Shown here: positions 1 to 11,646 of the stretch, one piece after another
Layout of the letters: the number at the start of each line of letters is the position of its first letter
Position numbering within the stretch: the first letter of the stretch is position 1
NCBI GenBank assembly: GCA_034687125.1
Contig: JAQGBZ010000330.1
Location: forward strand, 1-64,000
Source of the DNA: Neelides folsomi
Taxonomy: Eukaryota > Arthropoda > Collembola > Neelipleona > Neelidae
Reading direction: 5' to 3'
Length of the DNA stretch: 64,000 nucleotides
The notes under the pieces: model-generated
What the model was told of the DNA's origin: nothing
The model's input: only the letters and a program-made list of their open reading frames with translations
The model's database searches: none
Made by a program: the position numbers and the translations under genes

Positions 1-3000
1 CAAATATTAAAATATTGTATTCATATTACAATATAAGGAAGGAAGAGTATGTACTTACTACTTACTATATTCCAATCCCCATAGTTAAACAATTAAATCC
101 ATGTTATAAGAAATTTCATTCTAATATGTAAAAATTAATTATCGAATTTGATAATAAAGGGTTAAAAGTAGCGCTGGCGCTTTAAAATTTTAAATTTCTC
201 AAAAATCAGCAAACTTCTAAGCACGTTATTATATTTACAGCTCCATATAATCTCTAATACATCCTTATTTTTAAAATATTCAAAAGGTGAGACGTCAATA
301 TTATTAATTGATATACTACACATGTAAATATTCATTACATATTATTATATGTATACCTACTATTATGATACGTAATTTATTTCAAAAATACAAATGGTAT
401 TTCTGTAAATGGCTATATTTAACTTATTTTAATAAAATTCACAATTGCATTCATAGGATACATACTATGGGACATATAAATCATATGAATACATATTTTA
501 ACATTCATTTCATACAAATAGTTACGAACTTGTAATATATATGGTACACTATTATTTTACGACAATACGTACAGTGTAACATATATCTGTACTTATAAAC
601 ATATTAAAAGTTTGTAATGATTTGTATGAAATGAATGTTAAAATATTTGTAGATAGGAGTGCAATTTGGAATTTTAATAGTTAAATATAGAAATTTATTT
701 TAACGCTCAAAAGATCAAGTTACAATAATACGGCATGGATGTTATGTCATAAAAGTATTTTTATTTATTCAGATGTGTGATGTTGAATAATTATTTATTC
801 AGAACGGAAGGTTGAGAGTTGGGGGAAATCCAACAATCATGTTGACCGAATGAAGAATAGAAGGCGAAGTTGGCCAATAAAGTCGACACTCAAACGAAAC
901 GTCCTCAATGGCCCTTGACCACTCGCCACTCAAACCCACCCCAATTGATCCCCTGGTACGTAGAAGTGAATTGAATGACACACAGGGAAGTCGGATGACA
1001 CCCTGACACACCATCAACATTCCACTTTTATTTTCTCACACCCTTCGTCTGACTTGAGAGCCATAAACTTCCTTTAATCTTTCCAATCTCTCCGTCTCCT
1101 ACTGTTTTAATATCAATATTGAATGGGAACGTGCGTGCGGAAACCGGCGACAAATTCATTTTCTCGTCTGCCCAAACATTAAACAAAAGAGTTTGGGAAG
1201 TTGTCTGTCTGTGTGTGTCGTTCTCTATTTTATTGTATCTTTTTGCTAATTCTCTTAATTTGATTGACTAAAGGGATGTGAGGACGGGAGAAATGATCAA
1301 CTTAGCACCTTTGGCTCCCATGCAAATTTGAGTCCAAGTTCATTATCATACCCTTGTTTCTACCTTCATAAATCCTCACATGGACATCATTTAATAAATC
1401 CCATACATTCACCTGAAGCTCAATCAACCATCATTATTGTGTAATCATATTAGACTATTTGCACCATTCAAATCTCAAACTCATGAAAATTCCTTTAAAA
1501 TTAATAAACTCTTAGAAATTCTTAGGTATTTTTTGCATCTTTAATAGCCATTAATGAAAATAGCCGCAAAGTACAAATATGATTTAGAACTAATTTATCA
1601 TACGAATACTCCCTATGCTTAATTATAAATGAACGATTTATTAAGCGAATAATGTTAAAATTGTTTAATTTGATTTATGTTGATCTCAACAATGCAGAGA
1701 TGCACATAATAAACTTACAATTAAAGATGCACCGTCTCCCGCATAAAGACGCCCTTAATGACAAAGAAGAAAAAGGAGATGTTTTTTCTAAGCATATAAC
1801 AACATAAATACATATGAAGTTATAATATTTATAAACTGTATATGGTACATTACATACCTGCATATTTAAGACCTGTGTACCAAAGTGCGTGTCCGGTTAT
1901 ATTAAAAGTTCATATTTATCAAACTCGTATAAAACTTGTATTATTTATGTGTGTTGGTTTTGGATATTTGTGCCATAGGAGTGGTTGGAACATTTGCCTA
2001 CCTGCTGTCACATCATGATCAATATTGACACAAGGATTTTCAAGGTGGGCTGTTCGGAGGTTCGGACTTGAAAATTGAAAAAGCCCTACGTGCAGAGCTC
2101 ATATTTATAATTTATTTAAATGTGCCCTCAGAGAGAGTGGAAGTGTGGGAAAGTGATGGAGGGGATTTGATTCAAATAATATGTCCTGAAAAGGAAGCGT
2201 CTACCCCGACTTGAGAAAATGACATGAGATGACATTCCAGAAAGAAAAGAAATCCTTTGTCGCTTTCCATTTCATACAAATGGAATGCCAAGTGGGTACT
2301 TCTGTCCCTTCACATAAAAAACAACTCTTCGCCCTTTCGCTCTCAATGAGACTCAAATTGTTAATTTAAGCTCGAAATCATTCAATTTATCAAATGCTTT
2401 ATATGGCCTTTATTACTATGTAATAGATCAATCCGACACTAACAATACCGGCTTGTATTGTAGGAACTTAACTATACTAATTGTACATGTAACTTAACTT
2501 GTTAGAATTAGAGATTTACTTACCAATAGGCAAAGAAGTTTCAATTTTCTTCTCATCAGTTTTCTATTTTTCTCCATTTTAATTGACTTCTCTCATTTTC
2601 TTGGACGCTTTGCAATTAAACATTCTCTTAAAGTTTGTTTGCTTATAAGGGCCAATGGAGAATAACTCTTTACAACTCAACAAAATGCATTTTAATTAAA
2701 AGTTAATTAACCCACAATTTGTTACATATTGGAACGGACTATTAATAATTATACATTTTAATGCTCGAGACTGAACAAATGAGAAATTGAACTTGAATCT
2801 GTAAATGTTTATTGGAAGAAGGCGCGAAGAAGAAGAGTTTGCTTGTTCTCACCGAATGTCTCGGCTCGACGTTTCCTCTTTTTGTCGAAGATATTTTGAG
2901 CGTGTGGAGACGTGGAGAGGGTGAGGAGAAGTTTGATAATCCACAATCTACTTCAATCTCATCACACTCTTTTAATGGGGACGGGAAGGTAAACAGCAAA

Positions 3001-6000
3001 CAAACATTAATAAGTGTCTCATTAGCTTCACACTCCTCTAATCCTTTCTCGTTCCTCAATCCCTACGGATGCTTGACTACAACTTTTTACCCTTTTCACC
3101 AAAACGAGACAAATTGATCGTTTAATTGGGGAGTCTTAACTTTCACTATAACTTTTAGTTTGCTGGTCGTTCAACTTGATTAAATTTTTAATTATTGACC
3201 TTTAAATAATGAAAAGTCAATGTGAAAATTTTCATATTTTCGTATTATTAAAAATAAACTTAAATTTTTAGCTTGCTCTTTCAACTCTATTGGAAATGTT
3301 TATTCATAGTCAAACAATGACAATATTTAAATTAAATATCATATGTGGAGATGACTCAAAATTTGTTAACTTTGGAAATTAGGATACTTTTAGGAAAAAG
3401 AAAAAAGGAAAGTTCCTCGGTCCGTTACAAAGGTGAAATGAAGAGTCTGGCGGAGAAGAACAATCTTCACAACAATGGGGCAGTAGTATAATTTGGGCTA
3501 TTGAAAAGGTATGAACCTTTCTAATTAGCACTTATTTCTCACAAATTCCTTGGACTCATGCGAAGGAATTGGAGGACTGGACGAGTCAATTGGTCCGTCT
3601 CACTCCTCCCCCAACCATTGGAGAAGAATTCAATTGTTTGAAGGAGAGAGAATGAAAAAGCGTCGTTGGTGAACACCCGCCTTCTGCCACTCAACGTTCT
3701 TCCAATCCTCCGTTTTATGCACTCGGCTCTCCCTTCAAAATCCCTCGGTTTTCTAATATTAAACTCCTCTTTGATCTTTCCCACAATCACGACGACCAGC
3801 AGATTAAATTATGTTCCACATTTGAGCTCCTTAACGGCCGTCACATACATATTTTACAATCACAATCACTCAAAAAATCACGCCTACGTCAGCATAATAA
3901 GAATAACAACATATTTGAAATTCTTTGAATTACCAAAATTTTGTATTTTCATATTTTCCTACTTGTAATTCAATTTTATAAGTATTCGTTTAGAGGCTTA
4001 TTTATACAAATATAGCCTTTTGTAGCTTCAATTTTTCCCACGGTAAGATCCGAATCCGGAAGGATACTTGGTGTAGAAATTGAAAAAAACTGAACTTTAT
4101 AAAAATAAGGAAAATGTTTGTGAAATGGTCTGTGTATTACAAGTACAGAGAAGAGCGGAGATCAACTTTCCTCAACGGACTTCAGCCCTTTGAACTCAAC
4201 AGAAGGGATGAAGAGGAGTTATATGAAATCATATCTAATAAAGTTATATGACTATCATAACTATGCGTAATAACATACCTGTAACAATACATTCTACTGC
4301 ATTGTTGTGGCCTTATAAGTCCTACATGAATTATACATTTCCTTATTTTAGTGTAGGTACTTATCTACCATAAGCTACACAACTAATACATAGAGTATCA
4401 ACATAATATAGATATATATATATATATTAAGATTTTCTTGACTACAAATAGATAGGTCGATTATTAAAGAAGATGATAATAATGGGTAGTAAGGGAAATG
4501 TTGAATGTCTCGTGGTGGTCTTTTTGCTCCCAACTCTCTTTTAATCCTTGAGGAGTCATTGAGTTGGAGTGTGAACTAGGGGGAGTAAAAAGGTGTCAAA
4601 GGACCCTCCATCATCACCTTAATTCTCCTCTCCATCAAACTCCTCATTTACCGTTCATCTCCCATGTGAATCTTAAATTTCTCAATTCCTCTCAAAATCT
4701 CTCTCCCTCGAATAAGAATGAAATCCGACCAACTTCCAAGTAATTCAACATCCATTCGAGAGCAAAAGGTCCGCGTGTGACTTTTTTAACCTCCGCCCTT
4801 CAATTTAACAATGAAGTTTATTGCATTGGGTATTATTCTTTGTTTATAACACGTTCCATGTACCACCCAAACACCAAACAATTTTCCTTAATTTTATTAT
4901 GTCCTTTCCCAAACATCCCTTATACAAATAAGTTTATATGAGCTTGGCTATTACTATGTTTAGTAGTATCACAAAATAGTGATATATTAAATTACAAAAA
5001 CATTCTGTTCTAAAGATCTTGATATAACATTGTTTTTTAAGACGCGAGAACGAATAAAAAGACATTAGATTAAATACCTGTCGCTTCCTTCTTCATTGCA
5101 TCATTGTATGGAAATTTTATCCATGAGTTGATCTGACAGTGCAGTTGAGATTGAAATGTTATCCCTATGTCTTCTCGCGTCGTCTTGTACATGTACATAA
5201 TATATCGAATCTCTCAATTTTCTTTCTTCCATCTGAATCTTCATAAGAATGAGAGGATTTGAGCGGCTCACCGAAAAGCCCATCTGATCCCGAACACTGT
5301 TCCTTTAAGTTCCTTTAATAAAAAAACATGTCTATGAGGTTAATGTAAGAAGTTTTAATAAATGCAGAAATATTATAATGATGCGGAGCTGTGTAATGGG
5401 ATTAGCACCTTTCCCAAAGGATTCCTCCGAAGGAAATCCTCAGGTGTCAATTTACCCCTCCCCAAGTTCGACTCCAAAGGATTACAGCCGCTAACGATGC
5501 CCATATTCGGAATATTTTCTTGGTCTACTTTGTTCCAATACATTAAATTTATCTTTGACTATTTATAATAATTTTGAGTAAAAGTCTAATAACATAATTC
5601 CCTGACCTTCATTCACTTTCACATTACTCTACATTACATTAAATTAAATCGCTTAAATTTTTTCTAATTCATGATCATTTATGTGCTTATTAACATTATT
5701 GAGTAATGAATAATTGAAATAAATTGTTCTACAATTTTTTATTATTAAAGAGAAGTCTTATTGGATATAATTTATATTTATATTATGGACGCATGTTCAA
5801 TCGGCTTCGGAAGAAAAGGACAAAGCCAAAGAACGAAGAGGTTTCAACGTTTGAAGGGTTCTCAATTACAGATTGTATACCTATGTGTGTATTTGTTTAC
5901 AAAGAGGATCCTTAGCGGAAGAATCGAAGGGATTCTTTGGACGCAAATGAACTCTCACTTCCCGTTAAGTGACGGACATGGAGAAGTTGAAAAGAAGTGA

Positions 6001-6586
6001 TGAGAAAGCTAAACATACTTACTTATCATCAGTTCGCTGCTTTGAACCTTTTTTTACCAAGCGGCTTATGAAATATATTTCTTGTTTGTAATATTATACA
6101 TGTCGGCTTAAAGTTTTGAACATTTTTTCAATAATTCTGCACGAATCATGTAATAAGGAAAAGGAAAATAACAGAAATGGACATTTTATAATATTATGCT
6201 TAATGTTCATTAAGCTGTGCGAATAACCACAATTGGTTCTTGTCAGAAATGAGAGGTGATAAAAGAATGTTGGATTTCTTATAAAATATGCCTTTAGTTA
6301 ATTATCAATTTATTTACATTTTTTAATGAAAAACTGATAGTTTTGTATTATTTGAATTTCAGAGGTTCTCAATGGGCAAATTGAGAAATTGTTTCTGAAC
6401 GAAGAGCTAAGTTTTGGCTAAGGCCTCCGCGTAGTACAAACGATCTATAGTTAAATATTGTTTTAAACTCTGTTAAAATTAAAATGACCCTGTATGTTTT
6501 CCTTCAGGGGTTCTAAGGGTCTCTGTATGGTCCTGGGTAAAGGAGCCAAAGTCTCATCAGTATTAAAGCCTAAAGCATTAAGCAGG
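1..6586. other. Gene-free left flank
   Basis: No open frame here resembles a known protein and none shows a convincing exon-intron series. The longest open stretches (for example about 2812-3117 and 3666-3968) overlap open frames on the other strand and look like chance. The stretch alternates very AT-rich DNA with somewhat more GC-rich blocks (about 790-1290, 2810-3100, 3400-3850, 4480-4800) that could be regulatory. A long imperfect inverted repeat sits at 485-653 and a short AT microsatellite near 4410-4428. Confidence 0.6.
485..653. repeat. Imperfect foldback (hairpin) repeat
   Basis: The left arm (about 485-545) contains TTTTAACATTCATTTCATAC and continues CAAATAGTTACGAACTTGTAAT. The reverse complement of the right arm (about 598-653) gives the same 20-mer followed by CAAATCATTACAAACTTTTAAT. 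The arms are about 55 bp with a loop of about 50 bp. No coding capacity is seen. It looks like a foldback or MITE-type element. Confidence 0.75.
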
Positions 6587-7233
6587 ATGACGTCCGAGGC
6601 CGAGAGCGAGAAATCGATAAAGATGAAGGAAGCTGAGAATTGCATCTTCTGCAAGATTGTTAGTGGGAAGAGCGAGACGCGGATTATTTATCAAGTAATC
6701 TTCATTACAATTCACCTACTAATTACGAACACTAAATGATCATGCCTATTTGGGAAGATGTGAGGGAATGAAAATTTGTTTAATATTCAAGGACGATGAT
6801 TTAATTGCGTTTCCGGACATTCGACCAGCCGCTGACACTCACGTCCTCGTCATTCCCCGTGAACATATCAAAGATGCCAAGAGCCTTGGGCCTGAGCAAA
6901 AGGAATTGTTTGAGAGGATGCTCCTCGTTGGTGAAGAACTCATGAAAGGAAAAGGAGAAAAGATTTCAGGATTTCATTGGCCTCCGTAATTGACAATTAA
7001 CCAATTAATAATAATATTATTATCACTATTAAATGTAAATGGAATAAAGGGTAGTAAATTAAAATGGTTTAATTTTTAGATTCCAAACAGTTCCTCACTT
7101 GCATCTTCACTTGATCGCTCCGCGGGCAACGATGGGATTTCTGTCAAAACTCATCTTTCGGCCGAACTCTATCTGGTTCGTTACTCCTGAATATGTCAGG
7201 AGTCGGATTGAGAGTCCTCCAGACAATTCTTAA
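6587..7233 (+). CDS. HINT3: HINT3-like histidine triad nucleotide-binding protein
   Basis: Small HIT-superfamily hydrolase expected to split adenosine phosphoramidates or acyl-AMP. Three exons: 6587-6694, 6792-6985, 7080-7233, giving 151 residues. Residues 15-22 read ENCIFCKI, the N-terminal HINT signature. Exon 2 gives FPDIRPAADTHVLVIPREHI. The third exon carries the HIT motif HLHLHLIAP (the last three histidines in H-x-H-x-H-x-x) and then the HINT3-type C-terminus GFLSKLIFRPNSIWFVTPEY, which separates it from HINT1/2. The start is chosen at the methionine before TSEAESEK. An upstream in-frame ATG at 6494 would add 31 residues, but a likely splice acceptor near 6509 suggests this is 5' UTR. 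Length fits the family. Confidence 0.9.
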
Positions 7234-8343
7234 AAACCCGCTTTTTAAGCTCATATTACATTTTAAGCTAATTCACTAACTCCGCACCCGCTGTGATTTC
7301 CAATCATGTCAATTTTACTTGTGCTATCTATCTTACCGATTAAGACTTGAGATATCATTCAATTTAGTAGCGGCTCAATTAACTTAATTACAACTTGTGT
7401 CGTCGTTGTGTAGCTTTAAAAATTATATACTTAAATACGTAATTTAAATTGTAGATGACTATAGTTTTAGTTAATTATTGTTAAAAATGAATGTTACTTA
7501 TTAAATATTTAGTTAGTAATATATTTTAAAACGCTTAAAACTACATAATTATCATATTGAAGTCAACTTGAATTGGCCCAAAGTTCCAAGTTGACTTTCG
7601 CTGCCTTCTCCATGCACTTCATATGTATTTAATGGAGAATATGGAGGAAATGAACGTGAGATTTTAACTGGCCCGGTTTAAGCTTCCTAGTAATGAGTAG
7701 TGAGGATTCATCGTCTGGCTTTTGAGGCGTCAAAGTCAATCGAGTATTAAAAAACGAAGTGTCAAACGACTTTCTACTACGGTACATATCTTCATATTAC
7801 CTGTAGGAACATCTTGCCTAAATACAGGATCAAATTTTAAACTTAAGTAGTGTAATTAGTTAACTGTTATTAAATATTAATAGAAAATGTGAGTCATGTA
7901 GTGGAAAATACAAATGTATGTAATTGTCAATTTAGACTCAAAATACAATTTAAACATGTTAAATATGTACATGTGTGTACGTGTGTGTAAAATGTATTCT
8001 TTAGTTGGAATTGTCATTTGTCATTAAACTTTGTCAATAGACATCTAAGAAATTTCAAAATATTTAGCGTATTTTGTTGTTTTCAAATTCTAATTTTATC
8101 GTACTTTTTAGCTAATGTAGAATTGTAATTATTTAATTTTTCAATTGTAGCTGATTTGTATTTAACAAACGTTGAAATTAATAAAAGTTAGAATGTTTCC
8201 GCTTTGAATTCGCTACTAAGAGAAATTGCTCATTTAATTTGTCACTAAAAAATAATTCACAATTTTTTATCAGTATTTCTTATGCATTTACTTTTACTTG
8301 TTTTTAATGTTTCCTCATTACAATTTGATTTTAATGTAATATA
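7234..8343. other. Intergenic, HINT3 to tetraspanin
   Basis: AT-rich DNA with no recognisable gene or long repeat on either strand. It separates two plus-strand genes and probably holds the promoter of the tetraspanin. Confidence 0.6.
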
Positions 8344-9699
8344 ATGGGATGTCCAGTATGGTGCCAACATGAAAGAAAGAAATTGGGAATTTTGGATTGG
8401 CTCACTTACTCCGTCGTCATTCTGCTAACCGTGAGGAATTTGATTTTAATGGCAATGGATGTCTTTGGGAGTTTTGAACAAAGGTATTTTAAATTATCCC
8501 TCCCTCATTTAGTTATATGCCATCTCAGGATTTATCGTCTTGCTTGTCATCAATGCCGAACGACACGGAGAAGTTGAGGAGAAGTACGATGGTGAATTGC
8601 GATATCATCCAATTAAATCACTGAGGGTCTTGCAAAATACTTTCCAAATTCTCCTCTTCATCGCTTGCTTAATCACAACTCATTTCATCTTCGGCTTTAG
8701 GAATATCGTCTTATTCCTCTTTGTAAATAATTTATTTTTCTTCCCTTACACTATAATTAACTACAATTAACTAATTGTAACATTTAGTGGTTTATGGTTT
8801 AGGACTACTTTCTGCTCTCATTGCTCTTTACGGCCTTTCTGGGTCTTTTCATCGCAGCCGTGTGCTTTCAAGGATCTAGCGATTATCATGAAACCGCTTA
8901 TGGAAACGTCCACGTTTTTTACAAGTCACTTATGACAAAGGAACTGTTAATGAAGAAATTTTCTGATTTCCAGAAAAAGGTATATTGAACAAAGAAAACA
9001 CATAACATATCTGTACATAATATACATACACTTATGTATTACAAATAACATTTGTCTTTAGAATCAATTTCACATTTAAGCAAATTATTTTTTTATTTAA
9101 TAGAATAAATGCTGTGGAGTATTTGGTTTCCGGGATTATAACTTGATGATTAGAAATCATGCTAATTTAAATGGAACAAATCCTTTCAATACTTGTTGTA
9201 TTAACCAGACAGTGACATGTGATATCAAAATATTGAATGAAAATGATGATGCCAAAGCTCACGCAGTTGTGCATAAGAATGTAGTTATTTTTCAAATTGT
9301 TTCTTATCTTTTTATTAAATCTCACAATGAGTTATATTGTCTTAATAGGGATGTAAAAGCAAATTGGACAAATTGATAGAAAAGTTCTATGTTGGAATTT
9401 TAATTGAGAATTTGTTGGTCGCCCTTGTGATTCTCATTCTCCTCATTCTTTTGCCCATCATGTCATTCTGTGCTCAGACCTTGCCGAAGATCGGAATGAC
9501 AACAACAATGTCGACTGCTCTTACTCCATTGAAATCGCACAATTCTTTACCCAAAAAATCTCGAGCGGAAACAGTTAAGAATGTATCTGTGCATCCAACA
9601 GCTAAATCTTCTGTCATTACTTTGCCATTGAAAAAGGAGCCTGAATCAATAGAGGAAAGCGTGATGGAACCAGACGAGGAAACTTTTTATTCTCCATAA
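8344..9699 (+). CDS. Tetraspanin, peripherin/ROM-like
   Basis: Four-pass membrane protein of 333 residues. Exons: 8344-8430, 8513-8722, 8803-8979, 9104-9280, 9349-9699, all phase 0. TM1 runs from WLTYSVVILLT across the first junction to SGFIVLLVI. TM2 contains ILLFIACLITTHFIF and TM3 contains LLFTAFLGLFIAAVCF. The large extracellular loop opens with NKCCGVFGFRDY (the CCG signature), then has NTCCINQTVTC and a final GC at about residue 219, six cysteines in all. TM4 is LLVALVILILLILLPIMSF. The CCG-x-x-GFRD start and the roughly 85-residue cytoplasmic tail recall peripherin-2/ROM1, but this is similarity only. NGT and NQT in the loop are possible N-glycosylation sites. The partner and cell type cannot be read from the sequence. 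Confidence 0.85.
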
Positions 9700-10575
9700 A
9701 TGCTTATATATTTAAAATATTTCAGTAATAAGGAAATGAACAACAATTATGTGAAAGTGTTTTTCAAACGGAATGATTTGATAATAATAAAATAACGCAT
9801 AAATAATAATTTTGTTTTCATCCTCTCGATTATTGGATGCATAAATATAAATAATTGATTTTAGTATATAATATGTATATTCTACATAATTATATTGATT
9901 GAACTTTTACGTGGATTCAGATCCAAATAAAAATCATTTCATATAAAAATTGTATTACATTTCGTATATATTACCTTAATTTATGTATCCCTCCATTTAA
10001 TTTTAATTTCTAGCAACATGCTATGCATTAATAATTAATACAGGACATAATGAATTCATTTAAGTTGTGTATTTAACACATTTCTGAGATTTTTATTTAA
10101 GATTGTATTTATAGGTCGATAGGGATAATTAAATTATATAGGTAATACAGTAATACCATTCCTCAAGCAAAAATTGGATTTCTATTTGCTTAGACATTCA
10201 CAATTGGTTTTTACTAGTCATATGCAATAAGTACTGATTTAAGCACTGACTGCTTTAAGCACTGATTGTTAGCCATTCATTAATATATTTATTAACTAAT
10301 AACGTAATAACATATTTCTTGTGAAAGTTTTATAAAAGAAAAAAGCCGAAATTGAATGAGTGGGATACATCAAACAATCACTTGATGTGCTCGTGAATGA
10401 AGAAAATGATCATAAAATAATTTTAATGGTTCAGGGAATTTTTTTAATTACGTGCAAATGAATTTAATTTAGGTTATGGGGGTTCTTCCTGGTAATTCCC
10501 TTTAATGTGTTCAATATCAATTAAAAAATACTCAATCAACGGTGGCAAATTAAATCGGCCAATTTCTTTTCACAC
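9700..10575. other. Intergenic, tetraspanin to insulin-like peptide
   Basis: AT-rich and gene-free. Possible polyadenylation signals for the tetraspanin (AATAAAATAA near 9785) lie near its left end. A short direct repeat, AAGCACTGA(C/T)TG, occurs near 10240-10267. Confidence 0.6.
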
Positions 10576-11141
10576 ATGTTTTCATCCTATCTGATTCTCT
10601 ATTTGTTCGTCTCCCACTGTCCTATGTTATGGAGTAGGGAAGAACGGAGCTTCTACGCTTGTGGATATAAAATACACAATCTCATCGCGGCCACTTGCCG
10701 AAGACATGGGAAGTTGTTCTACTCACCTGATCATCACCTCAATGAAACTAGGAGGAACAACTGGTCAGATGGAACTTTAAATCGAACCTCCCGCCATGCA
10801 ACGACGCTGACCCAACAGTGTTGTCATCAGGGATGCACTTTAAGTAAACTCCTTTCTTTTTGTGCTGTCAATAGCTCGTATGTTCACCTTTATTTACTCC
10901 ATATTATTTAAATGTTAAAAGGGATTAAAATATAAGTTTCATTAAGTGTTAATTTAACAGGGGGTTGGAGGAGACAACGCTGAGTCGTTCTAATGACTCT
11001 GAAAATGAAATAGCACAAAAGATTTCTCCAACTACTCAAGCTTTACAAGGCGGTTTCATGATCGTCACAGAAGCTCCGATTCCTGACATTGTCGTTCTTC
11101 CAAGAGGAACAAACGACGCACTCACAAATCCTCAACATTAA
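10576..11141 (+). CDS. Insulin/relaxin-like prohormone with C-terminal extension
   Basis: Secreted insulin-superfamily precursor of 160 residues in two exons (10576-10877, 10961-11141; donor GTATGT, phase 2). Residues 1-20 form a hydrophobic signal peptide. The B chain is ACGYKIHNLIAATCRR, with the two cysteines (C29, C41) 11 residues apart as in insulin. The A chain is QQCCHQGCTLSKLLSFC: CC-x3-C-x8-C (C82, C83, C87, C96), the invariant A-chain pattern. Between them lie dibasic sites (R42-R43, R59-R60) and two N-glycosylation sequons (NET, NRT). After the A chain the frame continues for about 64 residues, to ALTNPQH, so the precursor is longer than a standard insulin. This arrangement recalls IGF-type members. 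The receptor and subclass cannot be fixed from sequence alone. Confidence 0.85.
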
Positions 11142-11646
11142 ATTGATTTTTTACCATACAGTTATTATAATAAAACAATCAATTATCGAAGTAATATCGA
11201 ATAAAAAATACGTTATCTATACAATATGTCAGAGAAGTATAGTTAATTGTGTTCGGGAAACAAAGAATAAATGGTATTGAAAAATAAATAATTTGTGTGA
11301 AAAATTAAAAATAAATAAAAATTGTAATTATCAAAATTTCTAGTAATTTTAATTAATTGGCCTTAATTCAATTTAACCCTAAATTTTCAAGTGTGCACTT
11401 ATATAAAATAAACCAATAAAATTAATAAAATCATGTAAATAGAAATTGTTCCTTTCTAATCTTCTAAAAAAAGTAATTCTTTCCACATATATAAAAATAA
11501 AATTATACTAACAATAAAATATTTACATAATATGTAAATCTCTGTATCTGTACTTATCATAAGTAGGTATAACTTATAAATATAATCATGGATAAAACGA
11601 GAAATAATATAATACGGTATGCAAAATTTACTTTGATTATTTTTAG
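11142..11646. other. Intergenic, insulin-like peptide to kinase
   Basis: About 500 bp of very AT-rich DNA with several AATAAA-like sites (for example around 11264-11320) that could end the prohormone transcript. No gene is seen. A TTTTAG just before the kinase ATG could be an acceptor for an unseen 5' exon. Confidence 0.5.

Noticed and set aside
799-1020. 73-codon minus-strand open frame
   Set aside because: No recognisable motif and no flanking exon; probably a GC-richer noncoding block.
2742-3117. Overlapping open frames of about 100 codons on both strands
   Set aside because: Both strands open, no domain, no splice pattern; typical of composition in a less AT-rich block.
3666-3968. 100-codon plus-strand open frame
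   Set aside because: No similarity, hydrophobic and AT-driven content, overlapping frame on the other strand.
8431-8512. Reading exon 1 of the tetraspanin through to a donor at 8484
   Set aside because: That junction breaks the frame. The donor GTGAGG at 8431 with acceptor at 8512 keeps phase 0 and yields a normal TM1.
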